Positions 1 to 41,006 of a DNA stretch of 64,000 nt are shown in pieces; position 1 is the first letter of the stretch; each line of letters begins with the position of its first letter. The translations under genes and the position numbers were made by a program. The stretch is taken from assembly GCA_036023115.1 (NCBI GenBank), contig JAYKKT010000074.1, forward strand, positions 13,129,501-13,193,500. The letters are read 5' to 3'. Below the pieces are notes generated by a model. It saw nothing but the letters and a program-made list of their open reading frames with translations. It searched no databases and was not told the DNA's origin. Origin of the DNA: Brasenia schreberi. Taxonomy: Eukaryota > Streptophyta > Magnoliopsida > Nymphaeales > Cabombaceae.

Positions 1-53
1 AAATATATCCCTAACTTTTCTTCTTCATACTCTTTCATCTTTTGTATCTGTAG

Positions 54-27809
<27,756 letters not shown>

Positions 27810-30800
27810 TCACTGGATCAAATTCATACTGAAGTCCCATAGTTTCTTTGCCAATTCAGGGTCTCTTGCATGATCGCTGGGTTTTGCTTCATTGGAATCA
27901 CAGAAGTACTTGCCAGTTACACCTTGGACTCGGGGATTCAGTGCAACATAACAGGTTGTTGCTGCTCCCTGAGGACATATACAAAATAAAACCAAATTTG
28001 TAGCACTTCGTTTTTTGGTTATGCAGGAGATAAAATGAAACCAGGTTTAAAAGAGATCTAATTGCACCTGCTGCAGACTTTTCAATGCGAGTGTGCTGAT
28101 GGCACGCGCAATACCTTCAACGAAATTGAGAATGTTAACCATATTACGGAACATGGTCAACATTTATGAGCAACGCTATAGAAGTGCCTTATGGTGTTGT
28201 ATCATGCATAGGATCATTCGTTAAATCAAAGCACGTGCCACCAGAAATCTAAGCAATGTAAGTTTCTTCAAACGGTTAAGACACTAGGGATGATCAGTGA
28301 AACTTGAGTCAGCAAAACTAACATGTGCTTTTTCATTACTGGTGTAATCCATGGAGAAGATTGTCCCCTTTCTTAATAAATCAACAACAACACCAGTAAT
28401 GGGATTCTAGTGATATTTTGTAAACACGTAAGTAGAACATGAATACATATTTTTACGAATTTTAGGAAACAAAATTGACTTGATCATATCATGGAATTTT
28501 TTGAAGTTAAGACGCCCCAATAGATATTGCCACATATAACAAGAGCTACGACATAAGCATTATATTATTGAGGTCAACTTGAACATATTAAACAAGATAA
28601 ACTTGTCTCCCTCAATCAGCAATTTAAAATCAATCATATGAGGTTGATAGTAACCATCAAACCGGATAAAGCATGTTCCAGCATCAAATGACAACAAAGA
28701 TCTGGATGCTCCTGGATTTGCATGTAAAAGATAACATAGTTACCATGAGCTACAACACTTAATATTACAGCAGCATTGCGCAACTATGTTAGGAAAAAAT
28801 AACATGATCATAGGCATAATAAAAATTGCAAACAGCATTATATTCGACCAAGGCATATTCATGCCACTTTACCAGATAATATGCGCTAAAATTTCAACAC
28901 TGTACATGGAAGGTATATCTTACTGTCAATGATACTATGATAACGCAAAAGATTTGTGGCAATTGACCCAGGATGTAGTGAATTAGCAGTGACCTGCACG
29001 CCTTCTTCCTGTTTAAAACAAGGAAAGTTATGTCATGAAAACAAAATCAATACATATGTTGAACAGGCCAAAGTTCTATCGCTTTACTGTATTTTATATT
29101 ACAATTGGTTGCATTGGATTAATCTTAGTGTACAGCAAGGGCGAAATGGAAACGAACCAAAAGGGGAAAGGCAGATAAGCCAATGAATCCCTGTTGCTAT
29201 TCTTTTCCAAACTAAAATAAAGTTAAAGAAAATGATACTAAGTATTAGGACTCTGAAATTGAGATGTAGGGATAGGATGATCCAAGAGAAAATAGATTTC
29301 TTTAGGAATGGTCTTGGTGGTTTTAGCATAACTAGTTTTTTATGATAAGCTAATTTACGTGATGTATGGAACATATAGCGAGAGATCTTCAGGCTGTGAC
29401 ATCAAACCCATAAATACTTGAAAATTATTCACTTCCATAGCATAAAACACCATCTTAACACATGCATGATCACTCCTTACAGCTGTATTACCACAAAAGA
29501 GTTCCTGCTCTAATGGCAGAACTAGAAGAAGAAAAAACTTTCGCGGCATGCTTTTTCCACATACCACTCCACTTGTTTGTCCACAAATTTTACAGGTTTA
29601 CTACTTTGAAACTAATAATACAACAACAACAACAATAACAACAACAACTAAGCCGTTTCCCATACTAGACGGGGTCGGCTACATGGATTCTTTGTTTCCA
29701 CAAATCCCTATTGTGAGCCATGTTAGCAGTTAACTCCCAATAAGCTAGATCATTCTTTTATTGTTTCTTTCCAACACTTTTGTGGTCATCCTCTACCTCT
29801 TTTAATATTTTCCAAATTTAGTTTTTCTAACCTTCTTACCGGTTCTTCTTTCGATCTTCTTTCTATATGTCCAAACCATCTTCAACGATGTTCTCTCATT
29901 TTATCCTCTATTGGTATCACTCCTAATTTGTTTCTAATAACCTCATTATGTATACGGTCTTTTCCTGTATGACCACTCATCCATCTCAACGTCTTCATTT
30001 CTGTCACAGACATCTTTTGTACATGTTGATGATTAACTGCCCAACACTCAGAACCATAAAACATGGCAGGCTTAATTGCTGCTCTATAATATTTACCTTT
30101 TAATTTTAATGGTATCTTCTTATCACAAAGAATACCTGAAGCTCCTCTCCATTTTAACCATCCAGCATTAATTCTATGTGTAACATCTCCATCAATTCTT
30201 CCGTCACTCTGAAAAATTGACCCTAGGTATTTAAAACTTTCCTTTTGGGGAATGCAATGTGTGCCAATTTTAATTTCTATGTCCTCTGAGGTAACCAAAT
30301 GATCAAACTTACATTCCATATATTTTGTCTTTGTTCTACTAAGTCGGAGGCCTTTCCTTTCTAATGTTTCTCTCCATAGTTCCAATTTTCTATTAACTTT
30401 TTCCTTAGACTCCTCCACTAATACAATGTCAACATACACCAAGGTACTTCATCTTGAATATGTTTTGTAAACTCATCCATCACCATTATAAATAAGTATG
30501 GACTTAAAGTTGATCCTTGATGTAACCCAATATTAACTTCAAAGAACTCCGTCATTCCTTCATGAGTCCTCACACATGTTTTTGCACCATCATAAATGTC
30601 TCTTATAAGGTTAATATATGTCAATGGGATACCTCTTTTTTCCAAAGTTCTCCAAAGAACCTCCCTCGGTACCCTATCATAAGCTTTTTCTAGATCAATA
30701 AATATCATGTTAAGGTCTTTCTTTTTTGCTCTAAAATGTTCCATAAGACGTCTCAAAAGGTGAATCGCTTCAATAGTAGATCTTCTTGGCATGAATCCAA

Positions 30801-33800
30801 ATTGGTTCTCTGTTGTACTTGATACTTGTCTTTGTAATGAAGTCTATGCTTCAATATAGTTGCGGAAGATCAACGAGTGGACAATACCACAAAGTAACAA
30901 TCACAAGCTCTTAGAAAAGGGAATAGCCGAGAGCAATAAGTGCATGCGAAAAAGAGAATAAACAAAGCACAAGCTTGAATAAATAATTGTTATTCATTAG
31001 CCATCAAAGGCTTGAATTTACAAGAGATTACAAGTGTATTTATAGAGAAAGAATGAGTGAAGAAGAGTGAGAGAGAGCGAGAGAGTAAAGAGAGAAGAGA
31101 GGGGGGCTGGCTGCAGCCAGCCCCCAACGGTTATAATAGTAGCCGTTGGGGACCAGGGCCCCCAATGGCTAGTGGCCCCCTGGCCCGGGCCTTGATGGCC
31201 CAGCGGCCCACGGCCTGCCCGGCCCGGGCCAGAGGGGCCCAGACCCATTTTCCTAACACCTCCCCTCAAACTGACAGCTCCATGACTTTAAGTTTGCCAA
31301 TTAAAGATTGAAACCGAGGGGCAGGTAAGGACTTGGTAAACAAGTCTGCAAGTTGATATTCTGATTTTACAAACTGTAGTGTCAAGTTGCCTTGTAGATG
31401 CTCTTCACGAACATAGTGACAGTCCATCTCTATATGCTTGGTACACTCATGAAAGGTATGGTTGTTGGCTATATACATAGCGCTTTTGTTGTCGCTGAAC
31501 ATTATTGGAGAAGCTCCCTGTTGTATGCCCAAGTCTTGAAGTAGTTGTCGCAACCAAGTTAGTTCTGTAGTAGTGTTGGCCATTGCACGATACTATGCTT
31601 CAGTGGATGAAAGAGACACCTTTTGTTGTTTCTTGCATCTTCATGAAATGAGTGAGTGACCAAGGAATATGCAATATCCAGTAGTAGAGTGCCTGTCATT
31701 CACATCACCACCCCAATCAGCATCAGTATATGCAAGCAACTGAAATAACGAGGAGGAAGATAGAAATACTCCCTTAGTTGAGGTTTGTCGAATATAACGA
31801 ACAATCCTCATAACAGCACTCATATGCACTGAGGTGGGTGCATGCTGAAACTGACTTACAGTATGAACAGCATGAGCAATATCAGGCCGTGTTATGGTGA
31901 GATATGTGAGTGCTCCAACCATCTGTCTATAAGGTGTGGGATCACTCAGAAGTTCACCATCAACTAGGCGCATCTTCTGGTTGATTACTTCTGGTGTCTC
32001 AACAACTTTATCATCTGTAATACCTGATCTAAGAATAACATCATTAGTAAACTTAGTTTGTGATAAAAAGAAACCTCTATCATCATGAGTTACCTCAATG
32101 CCAAGAAAATAGGAAAGTTGACCAAGATCCTTCATTTCAAACACATTACCAAGTTCTTGCTTGATTTGTTGGATACCTGTGTCATCACTACCTGTAATAA
32201 TCATATCATTGACGTAGAGCAAAAGGATAACAATACCTGCAGATGATTTTCTTATAAACAGGGCTGTGTTAGTATAACAGATAGTAAAGCCATGCAATGT
32301 CATGAATTCAGTCATTCTATCAAACCAAGCCTTGGGAGCTTGCTTGAAACCATATAAGGCTCTTTTGAGCTTTAAGACTTGGTTTCTAGGAAGATTGAGA
32401 CCCGAAGGAGGCTCCATATATACTTCTTCCTTCAACCAACCATTCAAAAAAGCATTTTTAACATCTAACTGATAAATATTCCAATGATGAATGGCACATA
32501 TAGCTATTAGTGTTCTAACAGTTGTCATTCTAGCTATAGGAGCAAAGGTTTCCTCATAATCAATTACATATTCTTGAGAATAACCCTTGGCAACCAATCT
32601 AGCTTTATAACAATCTAATGAGCCATCACCATTAGTCTTGATTTTATAAACCCACCTACAACCTATAGTCTTTTTGTTTGATGGTCTAGAGACTATATCC
32701 CAAGTTTAGACTCTAAATAAAGCATCCAACTCTTCATTCATTGCATGAGTCCATTCTTGTGATAATTGAGCTTCTTTAAAGGTTCTAGGTTCTTTTATAG
32801 CTGAAATATTTGTTACTAAAACTCTATGTCTTGGTGAAAAACTATCATATGAGACAAATCTTTCAGGAGGTCTAGAATCACGATTTGACCGTCTGGAATA
32901 GGCATAGATCTCCTATTGTAATGTTGATCAAAGGGTGTAATAGAATGTCTGGTAATCATAGGTTCATCAAGCTCATTTTCTTCATGAATTACCTCTTCAC
33001 CTAAAATATCATTCAGGAAAGAGTAGGAGGAGTCATTAATAGAGCTATCATCATCCATGCTTTTAAAAACATATTCATTTTCAAAAAATCTAACATCTCG
33101 AGATACATAAAGCTTATCGTTTTTACAATCATAACACCTATATCCCTTTTTGGTTATTCCATACCCTAGAAAAACACATTCGATGGCCCGAGATGATAAT
33201 TTATCATCTTTGTCAGTATAAACAAAGCATTTACATCCAAAAACACGCAATCTTGAATAGTTAGGAAAAACTTTAAAAAGTTTTTCTATACGAGACATAT
33301 TTTGTAAAATCGAAGAGGGCATCCGATTAATTAAATAGACTACAATCATAATAGCTTCTGCCCAAAAATTTTTGGAAACACCACTTGACAAAAGTAAAGT
33401 TCTTGTGGTTTCCAAGATATGTCTATGCTTTTGCTCGGAAACACCATTTTGTTGATGAGTCTTAGAACAAAAAGTTTGATGTATAATCCCAAACTTATTG
33501 AGATGGTTTTCAAAATCCTTTGACATAAACTCTCCTCCTGAATCCGATCTAAAAATTTTGATTTCTGAATCAAATTGATTCTTTACAAGATTATGACAAA
33601 TAACAAAATTTTGAAAGACATCGAATTTTGCTTTTAAAAGATATACCCATGTATACCTAGTAAAGTCATCTACAAAAATAACATAATAGGAAATGCCTCC
33701 TTTAGACAAAACAGGTACCGGACCCCATACATCCGAATGAATTATTTCGAAGGGTCTTATTGTAACATGTGTTTTGTTTGGAAATGGGAGATGTTGCATT

Positions 33801-36800
33801 TTACGAAGAACACAATCTTTGCAAGAAAAAGATTCCTTAAATTTCATTCCAAGAGAACATTGATACAATTTTTGAGCATTAAGATGTCCAAGTCTCTTGC
33901 CATAAAAGAGACTCATTTGTCAAAACATTAACATATCCTATACTATGCAAATAATCCATAATGTAAAGTCCGCCCTCTCTATGGCCACGCCCAATCACCT
34001 TCTTCGAGAGGCGGTCCTGTACAATACATCCGGTGGATGAAAAGGTTATAACACAATTTTGATCCAAAATTTGGAATACGGAAAGTAAGTTTAAATTTAG
34101 TTTTAGAACAACACTAATTTTGGAAACTTCAAAATTCTTGTTTTGCAAGTCACCAATTTTATCAACGTTTAATTGTGTATCATCCGCCATATAAACACAT
34201 GATAAGGGTTTTTGAACACATGTTTTTAAGATATGTTCATTACAAGTCATATGAAATTAAGCACCCGAATCAAGAATCCAAGAGATCATACCTTGAGTTT
34301 CTTTTGTTGAAGATGAGCAAGTCACACCAACCGTTGCTTTTTCCTTCATTTGGGCTTCAAGTTACTTTAATTTTTGTTAAGAAGGGAAGAAGACGAAGCA
34401 TGTTCTACTACGGCCACCTTCTTTTTCAATTTTGGGCAATTTGGCCTTATATGCCCGGCTTCTCTATAATGATGGCAAATGATGTCTTTTCTTCCTTCTT
34501 CACTTTTGAAATTAGGAGGTCGGTAAGCCTTCATATTTGCTCCGGGTTTTGATGCGGCCAAGGCGGTGTCTTTTTGAAGTCTTTCTTCATTCATTTTGTT
34601 TCCGCCATTTGAAGATCGGTAAGAATCTCTTCTTTTGTAGGAAAAGGTTTTCTATGAATGAGTGATGATCTTACCCCTTCAAATTCTTTCCGAAGACTTC
34701 TTAGAAATTGATATACAAAGTCCTCATTGTCTTCACATTGTCTCTCACTAAGACATTGTGTACATTTCTTTTTGTAACCATACAATTGATTCCAAACATT
34801 GGAAAATTCCCCAAAAATTCGTTTACCCATTTATCTCCTTGTTTAAGTGAGACCAATTTGTCTCTTAATGCCATCCTATGAGCCATATCGCTTTGAACAT
34901 GGGATTTTTTTAAATATTCCCATGCTTCTTTAGCATTAGTGAAATCGGCCAAAGTGTCCCTAGTGTGCTCGTTTACATTATTCATGAGCACCCATAGGAT
35001 TGTTCTATAGCCTCCTTCATATTCTTCTTTTTGTTCGAGTGTGGCATTAATAGAGGATTCTACCTTTGAACCACTTATATAGCCCCATAATTTTTTGAAA
35101 TACAAATAGTTTTTCATAGATTGGGCCCATGTTTTATAGTTTGAAGGTATTAGACGAAAATTGAAACCCCCTTTATCATCCATAGTTCAAGGAGAAAGAA
35201 ACTAAAGGGGTAAACTTACAAAATATGATCGACACACTTCTCGAGGCAATGAACAATACAAAATACGATTGACACGCTTCTCGAGGCAATAAGCAATACT
35301 CCCACGATCGAAAAATGGCTCTGATACCATGTAATGAAGTCTACGCTTCAATATAGTTGCGGAAGATCAACGAGTGGACAATACCACAAAGTAACAATCA
35401 CAAGCTCTTAGAAAAGGGAATAGCCGAGAGCAATAAGTGCATGCGAAAAAGAGAATAAACAAAGCACAAGCTTGAATAAATAATTGTTATTCATTAGCCA
35501 TCAAAGGCTTGAATTTACAAGAAATTACAAGTGTATTTATAGAGAAAGAATGAGTGAAGAAGAGTGAGAGAGAGCGAGAGAGTAAAGAGAGAAGAGAGGG
35601 GGGCTGGCTGCAGCCAGCCCCCAACGGTTATAATAGTAGCCGTTGGGGACCAGGGCAGGGCCTGCCTGGCCCGGGCCAGAGGGGCCCAGACCCATTTTCC
35701 TAACAGTCTTAACCTACATTCGATAATTCTTTCCCATAATTTCATAGTATGACTCATTAACTTGATACATCGATAATTCGCACAATTTTGAATGTCTCCC
35801 TTGTTTTTATATATGGGTATAAGTGTACTTGCTCTCCATTCCTCGAGCATCTTTTTTTTTCCATATTTCATTAAATAGTCTTGTGAGCCAAGTGATTCCT
35901 ATTTCTCCTAGTATTTTCCAAACTTCTATAAGAATATTATCTGGTCCTACTGATTTACCACCCTTCATATGTTTAAGAGCCTCTTTGACTTCATTCTTTT
36001 GAATACGTCGGTAGAAATTATGGTTTATATACTTTTCTGACTTAGCTAAATCTCCTAAACTAATACTAACATCTTTATTTTCATTAAAAAGATTATAAAA
36101 ATAGTTTTTTCATCTATTTCTTATATCATCATTTGCCACTAGAATTTTTTCATCCTCGTCTTTTATGCATCTAATATAATTAAGATCTTTAGTTTTCTTT
36201 TCTCTAACCCTAGCTATCCTAAAAATATCTCTTTCACCCTCTTTTGAGTTGAGTTTTTTATATAAGTCCTCCCAAATCTTAGCTTTTGCTTCACTAACGG
36301 CCTTTTTCACTTCCTTCTTTGCTTTCTTATAAGTTTCACTATTTTTCTTTTCATAATGTAATTTGTAACATGCCCTCTTTGCCTTAATTTTATTTTGTAC
36401 CACTTCACTCCACCACCAAGCTTCTTTTTGTGCCGGTACACCTCCCTTAGATACCCCTAACACATCTTTCGCCACTTTCCTAATATGTATAGCCATATTG
36501 TTCCACATATCACAAGGTGTGCCAACATAATTCCAAACATCTCCTTGAAGGACTTTCTGTTTAAATATATCTTCTTTCTCGCTTTTGAGGTTCCACCATT
36601 TAGTGTGAATAGCTCGATGCACTCTTTTCTTCTTTGTCCATTTTTTTATTTGTAAATCCATAACTAAAAGTCGATGTTAGGTGGTTAAGCTTTCTCCTGG
36701 AATTACCTTACAATCTTTACAACACGCTCTATCTTTTTTTCTATAAATAAAGTAATCAATTTGTGTTTGTGATAAGCCACTCTTATAGGTAATTAAATGT

Positions 36801-39800
36801 TCATCTCATTTTTTAAAGATTGTATTGACTATAAATAGATCAAATGCCATACCAAAATTTAAAATCTCCCTACCTTCCTCATTTATATCCCCAAAACTGA
36901 AGTTTCCATGAATACCTTGATATCCTAATGCCTCTTTAGCGACATGTCCATTTAAGTCTCGTCCTAAACAAATCATCTCCCTTTGTGGAATCCTTTGAAT
37001 CGCCTTATCTAACTCTTCCCAAAAAGCTGTCTTTATACTATCTTCTAGTCCTACTTGGGGTGCGTAAGCAGAAACTATATTCAAGACCTCTGCTCCTAAC
37101 ACTAATTTCAACATCATGATTCGGTCACCATATCGTTGTATGTCTACTATACTCCTTTAAATCTTTATTTATGATAATACCAACTCCGTTTCGAGCCTTT
37201 TCTTTACCTGAGTACCATAATTTAAAACCTGTATCCTCTATCTCCTTTGCTTTTTCTCCAACCCATTTTGTCTCTTGTAAACATAGAATATGAATCTTTC
37301 TCCAAATCATAGTATCTACCACCTCTATTAGCTTACCCGATAATGTTCTGATATTCAAAGAACCAATACGAATCTTATTATCTAGGACTAGCTTCCTTAC
37401 CCCCCCGCATCCATCCATAATCAAAATGCGAAGACCCTCTCTGAAACTGTTTCACTACATTCGGGCGGCAATGTAGCGGGACTAACTTCTTTACCCACAC
37501 CCGTCCATGATGTGGGAACCCTCTCTGCAATTGATTCACTACATTCGGGCGAAAATGTAGTGGCCCTTGCTTACTTTTTACTGCATTCGGGCTCTGCAGC
37601 ACGTCGCTTACTTTGAAACTAATAATGATGTGAGAAAATGTAACTAAAACTAGAGAAGAAGAAGCAGCCAAAAATAAATGCGGACCACATAAAGAAGAAA
37701 ACAGCTAGTACTTGTTACCACTTACCAAACAAGGAAAAGAAAAAAAACATAAGGCACTTTTAACTGAACGGTTAATCAACTTTATCTTGTCATATTTAAG
37801 GAAAGAGTACCTTTAGATGTCTAGAAAGCTCATCTGCATGCAAGATGTTTGCAAGCTTTGACTGGCCATATGCACCAATACTACCATACCTGCATAATTA
37901 TATAAAAATCTCAGCAATGGAAAATTTGGTTTTGACATTCTTCTAAAAGCTCCAAAGGAATCAGCAGAAAGAATGATCGAGTGCTTGGCTAATAACATAA
38001 AACGGAAGACTAGAGTTTGATTATATGGACTGAAACATGTTTACTCCCATTGGGAAAGCAAATGCAAGTGATAGAAATTAACCAAAAGACAGAACATCTC
38101 ACAGCACTATACCTTGACTTATCATTTATCTTGTCAAAGAGGATCCCTTCTTTGTATGCAAATCTGTGTCCCTCAGAAGAAACATTGACGATCCGTCCTT
38201 CTATATTACTTTCATGAGCTGTAGTTTTCATTTTCTCCAACAAGAGATCGGTTAAAAGGAAATGGCCTGCAAAGAGCATGAAGAAGGATATCTTCACGGT
38301 TTCTAGTTTGTATACAATATACATGAGAGCTTGAGAACAATTCTATATACAGATAAAAACTAAAAACACTTACAAGCATATAAATATCCTTATATCTTTG
38401 AACATAGCATGAGGAACACTTTTGATTGATCAACCTTTGGTGGATAATCATCCATATACACCCAAAGGAGCTTACCTCACCTAACTTAGAGGTTAGCTAC
38501 CAGTCTGTAGGTCAGTCATTAATATGCAGGGTGAGCATTTAGTCAGATGTGCCACTGATCTTAATGTCACTTGTCAAAGAAGAAACATGCTCTAATCACA
38601 CCTAAAAATTTCAACAAGTGCTTTTGCAAATTTTTTCTAGCAAAACGAGATCATTTGATCTCCCTTCATAAACTAAACCACTGTACGAACCAGAACTTCT
38701 TCTTTAATTATCTCATCAATTTCAATAACTCCGCCCATGTAAGGGATCACACTTGCATGGTCGGTCCCAAGCCCGGATAAAGGAGGAGGGTTGCATTAGG
38801 CTTCCGACAGCCAGCGTAAAATTTTGTCGGACTTACCATGGATTCTACAAAAAAACAAAGAATCCAAGTAGCCAACCCCATCTAGTATGGGAAAAGGCTT
38901 AGTTGTAGTTGTAGTATCTCATCAATTTCAATATTAATCATAAAGAACTTTATGCATTTAATGCATGCTGAACAGTATTAAGTAAATGAAGAAATGTTTT
39001 GAATCAGAAATACACACCTATATGGTTTGTCGCAAACTGCAGTTCGATTCCATCATGCGAGAGGATAAATGGAGTCATCATCACTCCTGCATTGTTGCTT
39101 CAAATAACAAAAGTATCATATGCTAATTCTATTATGTGCAAAAGAACAACCCCAATCTTCTGAAAAGAAAACACATAAAGTAACTCCTTGCACAAAAAAT
39201 AAGCCAAAAGCTGTGTACATGAGAATGTTTAGTGGAAGATCAAGGGAGATGTACTCGGATGCAAACTTCCTTATTGACGACTTGGAGGCAAGGTCCAACT
39301 CCATGACATCAACTTTAGCACTTGGATTGTCCTTAATGATCATTTTTTTGACTTCTTGACCAGCATCTATGTTCCTGACTGCTAAAAATACATGCACCCC
39401 TCTCAATGCAAGAACACGAGCTGTTTCAGTGCCAATGCCACTTGATGCACCTGCAAACGCAAGAATAGTACTTAAACAAAAACAGAAGAAAGAAACAGAA
39501 TCAGGTGGCATTGGGATTTGCCTAGCTGGAGGATACACGATTCAGACACTGAAGTATGCAATGCCTCTTAGTTTTCAAGTTAGTGTGGGCCCAAGAAGAT
39601 TGCTATTTCTAGCTTCAAGGAAATACAAATCCTAGGAAAAGAAATTAACTACAAATCTAGACTAGTGCTAAATGTAAGAAAGTAAAACTGAAACATTTAG
39701 TTTCTGTTGTACTGGACTACCTTTTACAAATGGCATCTGAAGATCTAAAGATTCTAAACTATTTGAAAGTTGCTAATATCTTGCTTATTAATACTTGTGA

Positions 39801-41006
39801 GCTTGATGCTTATATTCAAGACATGTACATATCATGTGAGAGTGCTGCATGATACTGGTGTTGATTGTTGAAATATCATACAAGGAAGAAGAGGAAGACG
39901 AGATAAATATGGCTCCAATTGGAAGACCATGGTTGCCAAACCCCCTAACTACATGGAAACATCCCCATGTAAACCAAAAAGAAAACCAGAACACCAACTT
40001 TAAACACCATTCCTGCCAAAATATACAACACCAACTTAACTCCTTGTCTTGCTGAGTTGATCTTTCATTGGTCATTTGTTTATTTGAGAAAGTTTCCCCA
40101 CTTGATTAGTTATCTTCTTGTTTAGTCGTCTACTTGGTATTCATAAGCTATTGATCCAAGCAGTGCTGTCGTGCTGTTTTCACATTAATATTAGGGCATG
40201 TTTGAATTGGATTCAATTTGAAGGAAAGGGAGTTCAAGTTACCTTCTAACTTGATTCAAATGCTTCAATAATAGCTTGGATTCTCAATCTATGTTCCCCG
40301 TCTGAACTCCTTTCAAGTTACCTTCTTACTCAATCCACATGTTTCAATGATAGTTTGAAGTCTCAATGCGCCGTTTTCTCCAACCATCAAACTAGTCTAC
40401 TGACTTGTAAGAAAGTGGAAGGCATGAAACGATGAACGTGATGCTGAATGTAAGATCGGAATGAATATAGGAGAAATCTTAGCATCAAGAATTCTAGTTC
40501 TCAAGTCAATCATAGAGAATCTACGAACACTTCTCTAGTTCGCTTCGCTTTCCCGAAAACAAATACCAAGTCAACCTAAACCATTCCTACTAAATTATTA
40601 ATAGGTGGAAAAACCAAATCTTATATTGACATTGATAACAATGTTTCACAAATGAAAACCAAACCTGAATCACAAGCCACCAAGTTAAATCCTCAACATA
40701 GAAACCCGAAAGTAGGAAAACAGGAGACTAAAACAAAAAGGAAACAGAAGCAGAGAGCAAATGAACAGATGGGAAACCAAATCCTACATCCAAATTTGAA
40801 GCTTTCAGAGGAGAAAGGACTTGGAAATCGTGACTACCAACTTACATTTTCAACACCAAAACGCAGAGACAGAGAGGGGAAAAGATGAAGCAGCCACCTG
40901 TAACAATGGCAACGAGGCCGCTCCCATCGACTCCTTGTGTGACTTCTTCTGCCGTAGAGCGTGCAGAGAACCCAGAGGGCCCTTTCCGACCCAAAACCCA
41001 CACCAT
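27810..41006 (-). CDS. TIC32: Short-chain dehydrogenase/reductase, TIC32-like
   Basis: Exons, 5' to 3' on the minus strand: 41006-40898, 39450-39219, 39097-39018, 38266-38113, 37889-37811, 29008-28924, 28114-28068, 27968-27810. They sum to 945 nt, 314 aa, and every junction is GT-AG and in phase. The product is an NADP(H)-dependent SDR. Motifs are the Rossmann TGASSGIG at 36-43, INNAG at 114-118, the catalytic Ser in VNVSSEG (170-171) and YGQSK with Tyr199/Lys203. The N-terminus [17 protein letters not shown] is typical of TIC32-type proteins, one of which is an inner-envelope chloroplast import component; many relatives are unassigned oxidoreductases. The length fits the family (about 315-320). 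The intron 29009-37810 is 8.8 kb and holds an RTE LINE split by a Copia element. Family identity is sure; TIC32 orthology is likely but not proven. Confidence 0.93.
29602..29619. repeat. Target-site duplication of RTE copy 3, left
   Basis: These 18 bases recur exactly at 37609-37626, on the far side of the nested Copia element. Confidence 0.9.
30833..31258 (-). repeat. 3' LTR of the nested Copia element
   Basis: It is 426 bases, TGTAATGAAG...CCTAACA. It carries about 50 bases of GGGCC-rich sequence (around 31160-31215) that the other LTR lacks. Outside that indel the two LTRs differ at about two positions in the first 320 bases. Confidence 0.93.
35330..35705 (-). repeat. 5' LTR of the nested Copia element
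   Basis: It is 376 bases, nearly identical to 30833-31258 except for the GC-rich indel. The primer binding site adjoins it at 35318-35329. Confidence 0.93.
37609..37626. repeat. Target-site duplication of RTE copy 3, right
   Basis: Exact partner of 29602-29619. Confidence 0.9.
38709..38933 (+). mobile_element. 187-bp RTE-derived non-autonomous (SINE-like) insertion with target duplications
   Basis: The element proper is 38728-38914. Its first ~120 bases match the 5' end of RTE copy 1 (ACTCCGCCCATGTAAGGGAT ... CATGGATTC). Its last ~67 bases match the RTE 3' end (CAAAGAATCC, TAGTATGGGAAAAGGC) and end in GTTGTAGTTGTAG. Everything between, all endonuclease and RT, is absent, with the join near 38848. 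Perfect 19-bp target duplications (38709-38727 and 38915-38933) show that the short form itself was inserted. It lies in the TIC32-like intron between exons 38113-38266 and 39018-39097, antisense to the gene. Confidence 0.88.

Larger units (their letters stand above)
30833..35705 (-). mobile_element. Copia-type LTR retrotransposon nested in RTE copy 3
   Basis: The element is 4873 bp with TG...CA LTRs and a 5-bp target duplication GTCTT (30828-30832 and 35706-35710). On the minus strand: 5' LTR 35705-35330, primer site TGGTATCAGAGCC just inside it, gag (35183 to about 34370, with a degenerate CCHC knuckle), protease region (about 34250-33879), integrase (33916-32816; [33 protein letters not shown]), reverse transcriptase (32597-31641; [12 protein letters not shown]), RNase H (31583-31266; [13 protein letters not shown]), then the polypurine tract TTGAGGGGAGG and the 3' LTR. 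The integrase-before-RT order is that of Copia. Frameshifts and stops break the polyprotein and the RT motif reads YVND instead of YVDD, so this copy cannot act alone. Confidence 0.95.
29620..37608 (-). mobile_element. RTE-clade LINE copy 3, split by a Copia insertion
   Basis: The LINE occupies 29620-30832 and 35711-37608, about 3.1 kb without the insert. The 3' half encodes the C-terminal domain (30442-29882) and part of RT (30792-30418). The 5' half holds the rest of RT, the linker (36661-36110) and endonuclease (37424-36806; [29 protein letters not shown]). The tail is an extended CAA/GTT repeat at 29620-29650. It carries the same 10-base RT deletion as copy 2. The perfect 18-bp duplication shows a genuine target-primed insertion. 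Its 5' end lacks the first ~190 bases of copy 1. Confidence 0.92.

Noticed and set aside
29622..29652. CAA repeat as a possible CRISPR-like or tandem array
   Set aside because: It is the extended tail of RTE copy 3. No spacers are present and the context is a plant intron.
31018..31311. Overlapping frames in the LTR (Gly/Pro rich)
   Set aside because: They arise from the GGGCC-rich LTR block and are not coding.
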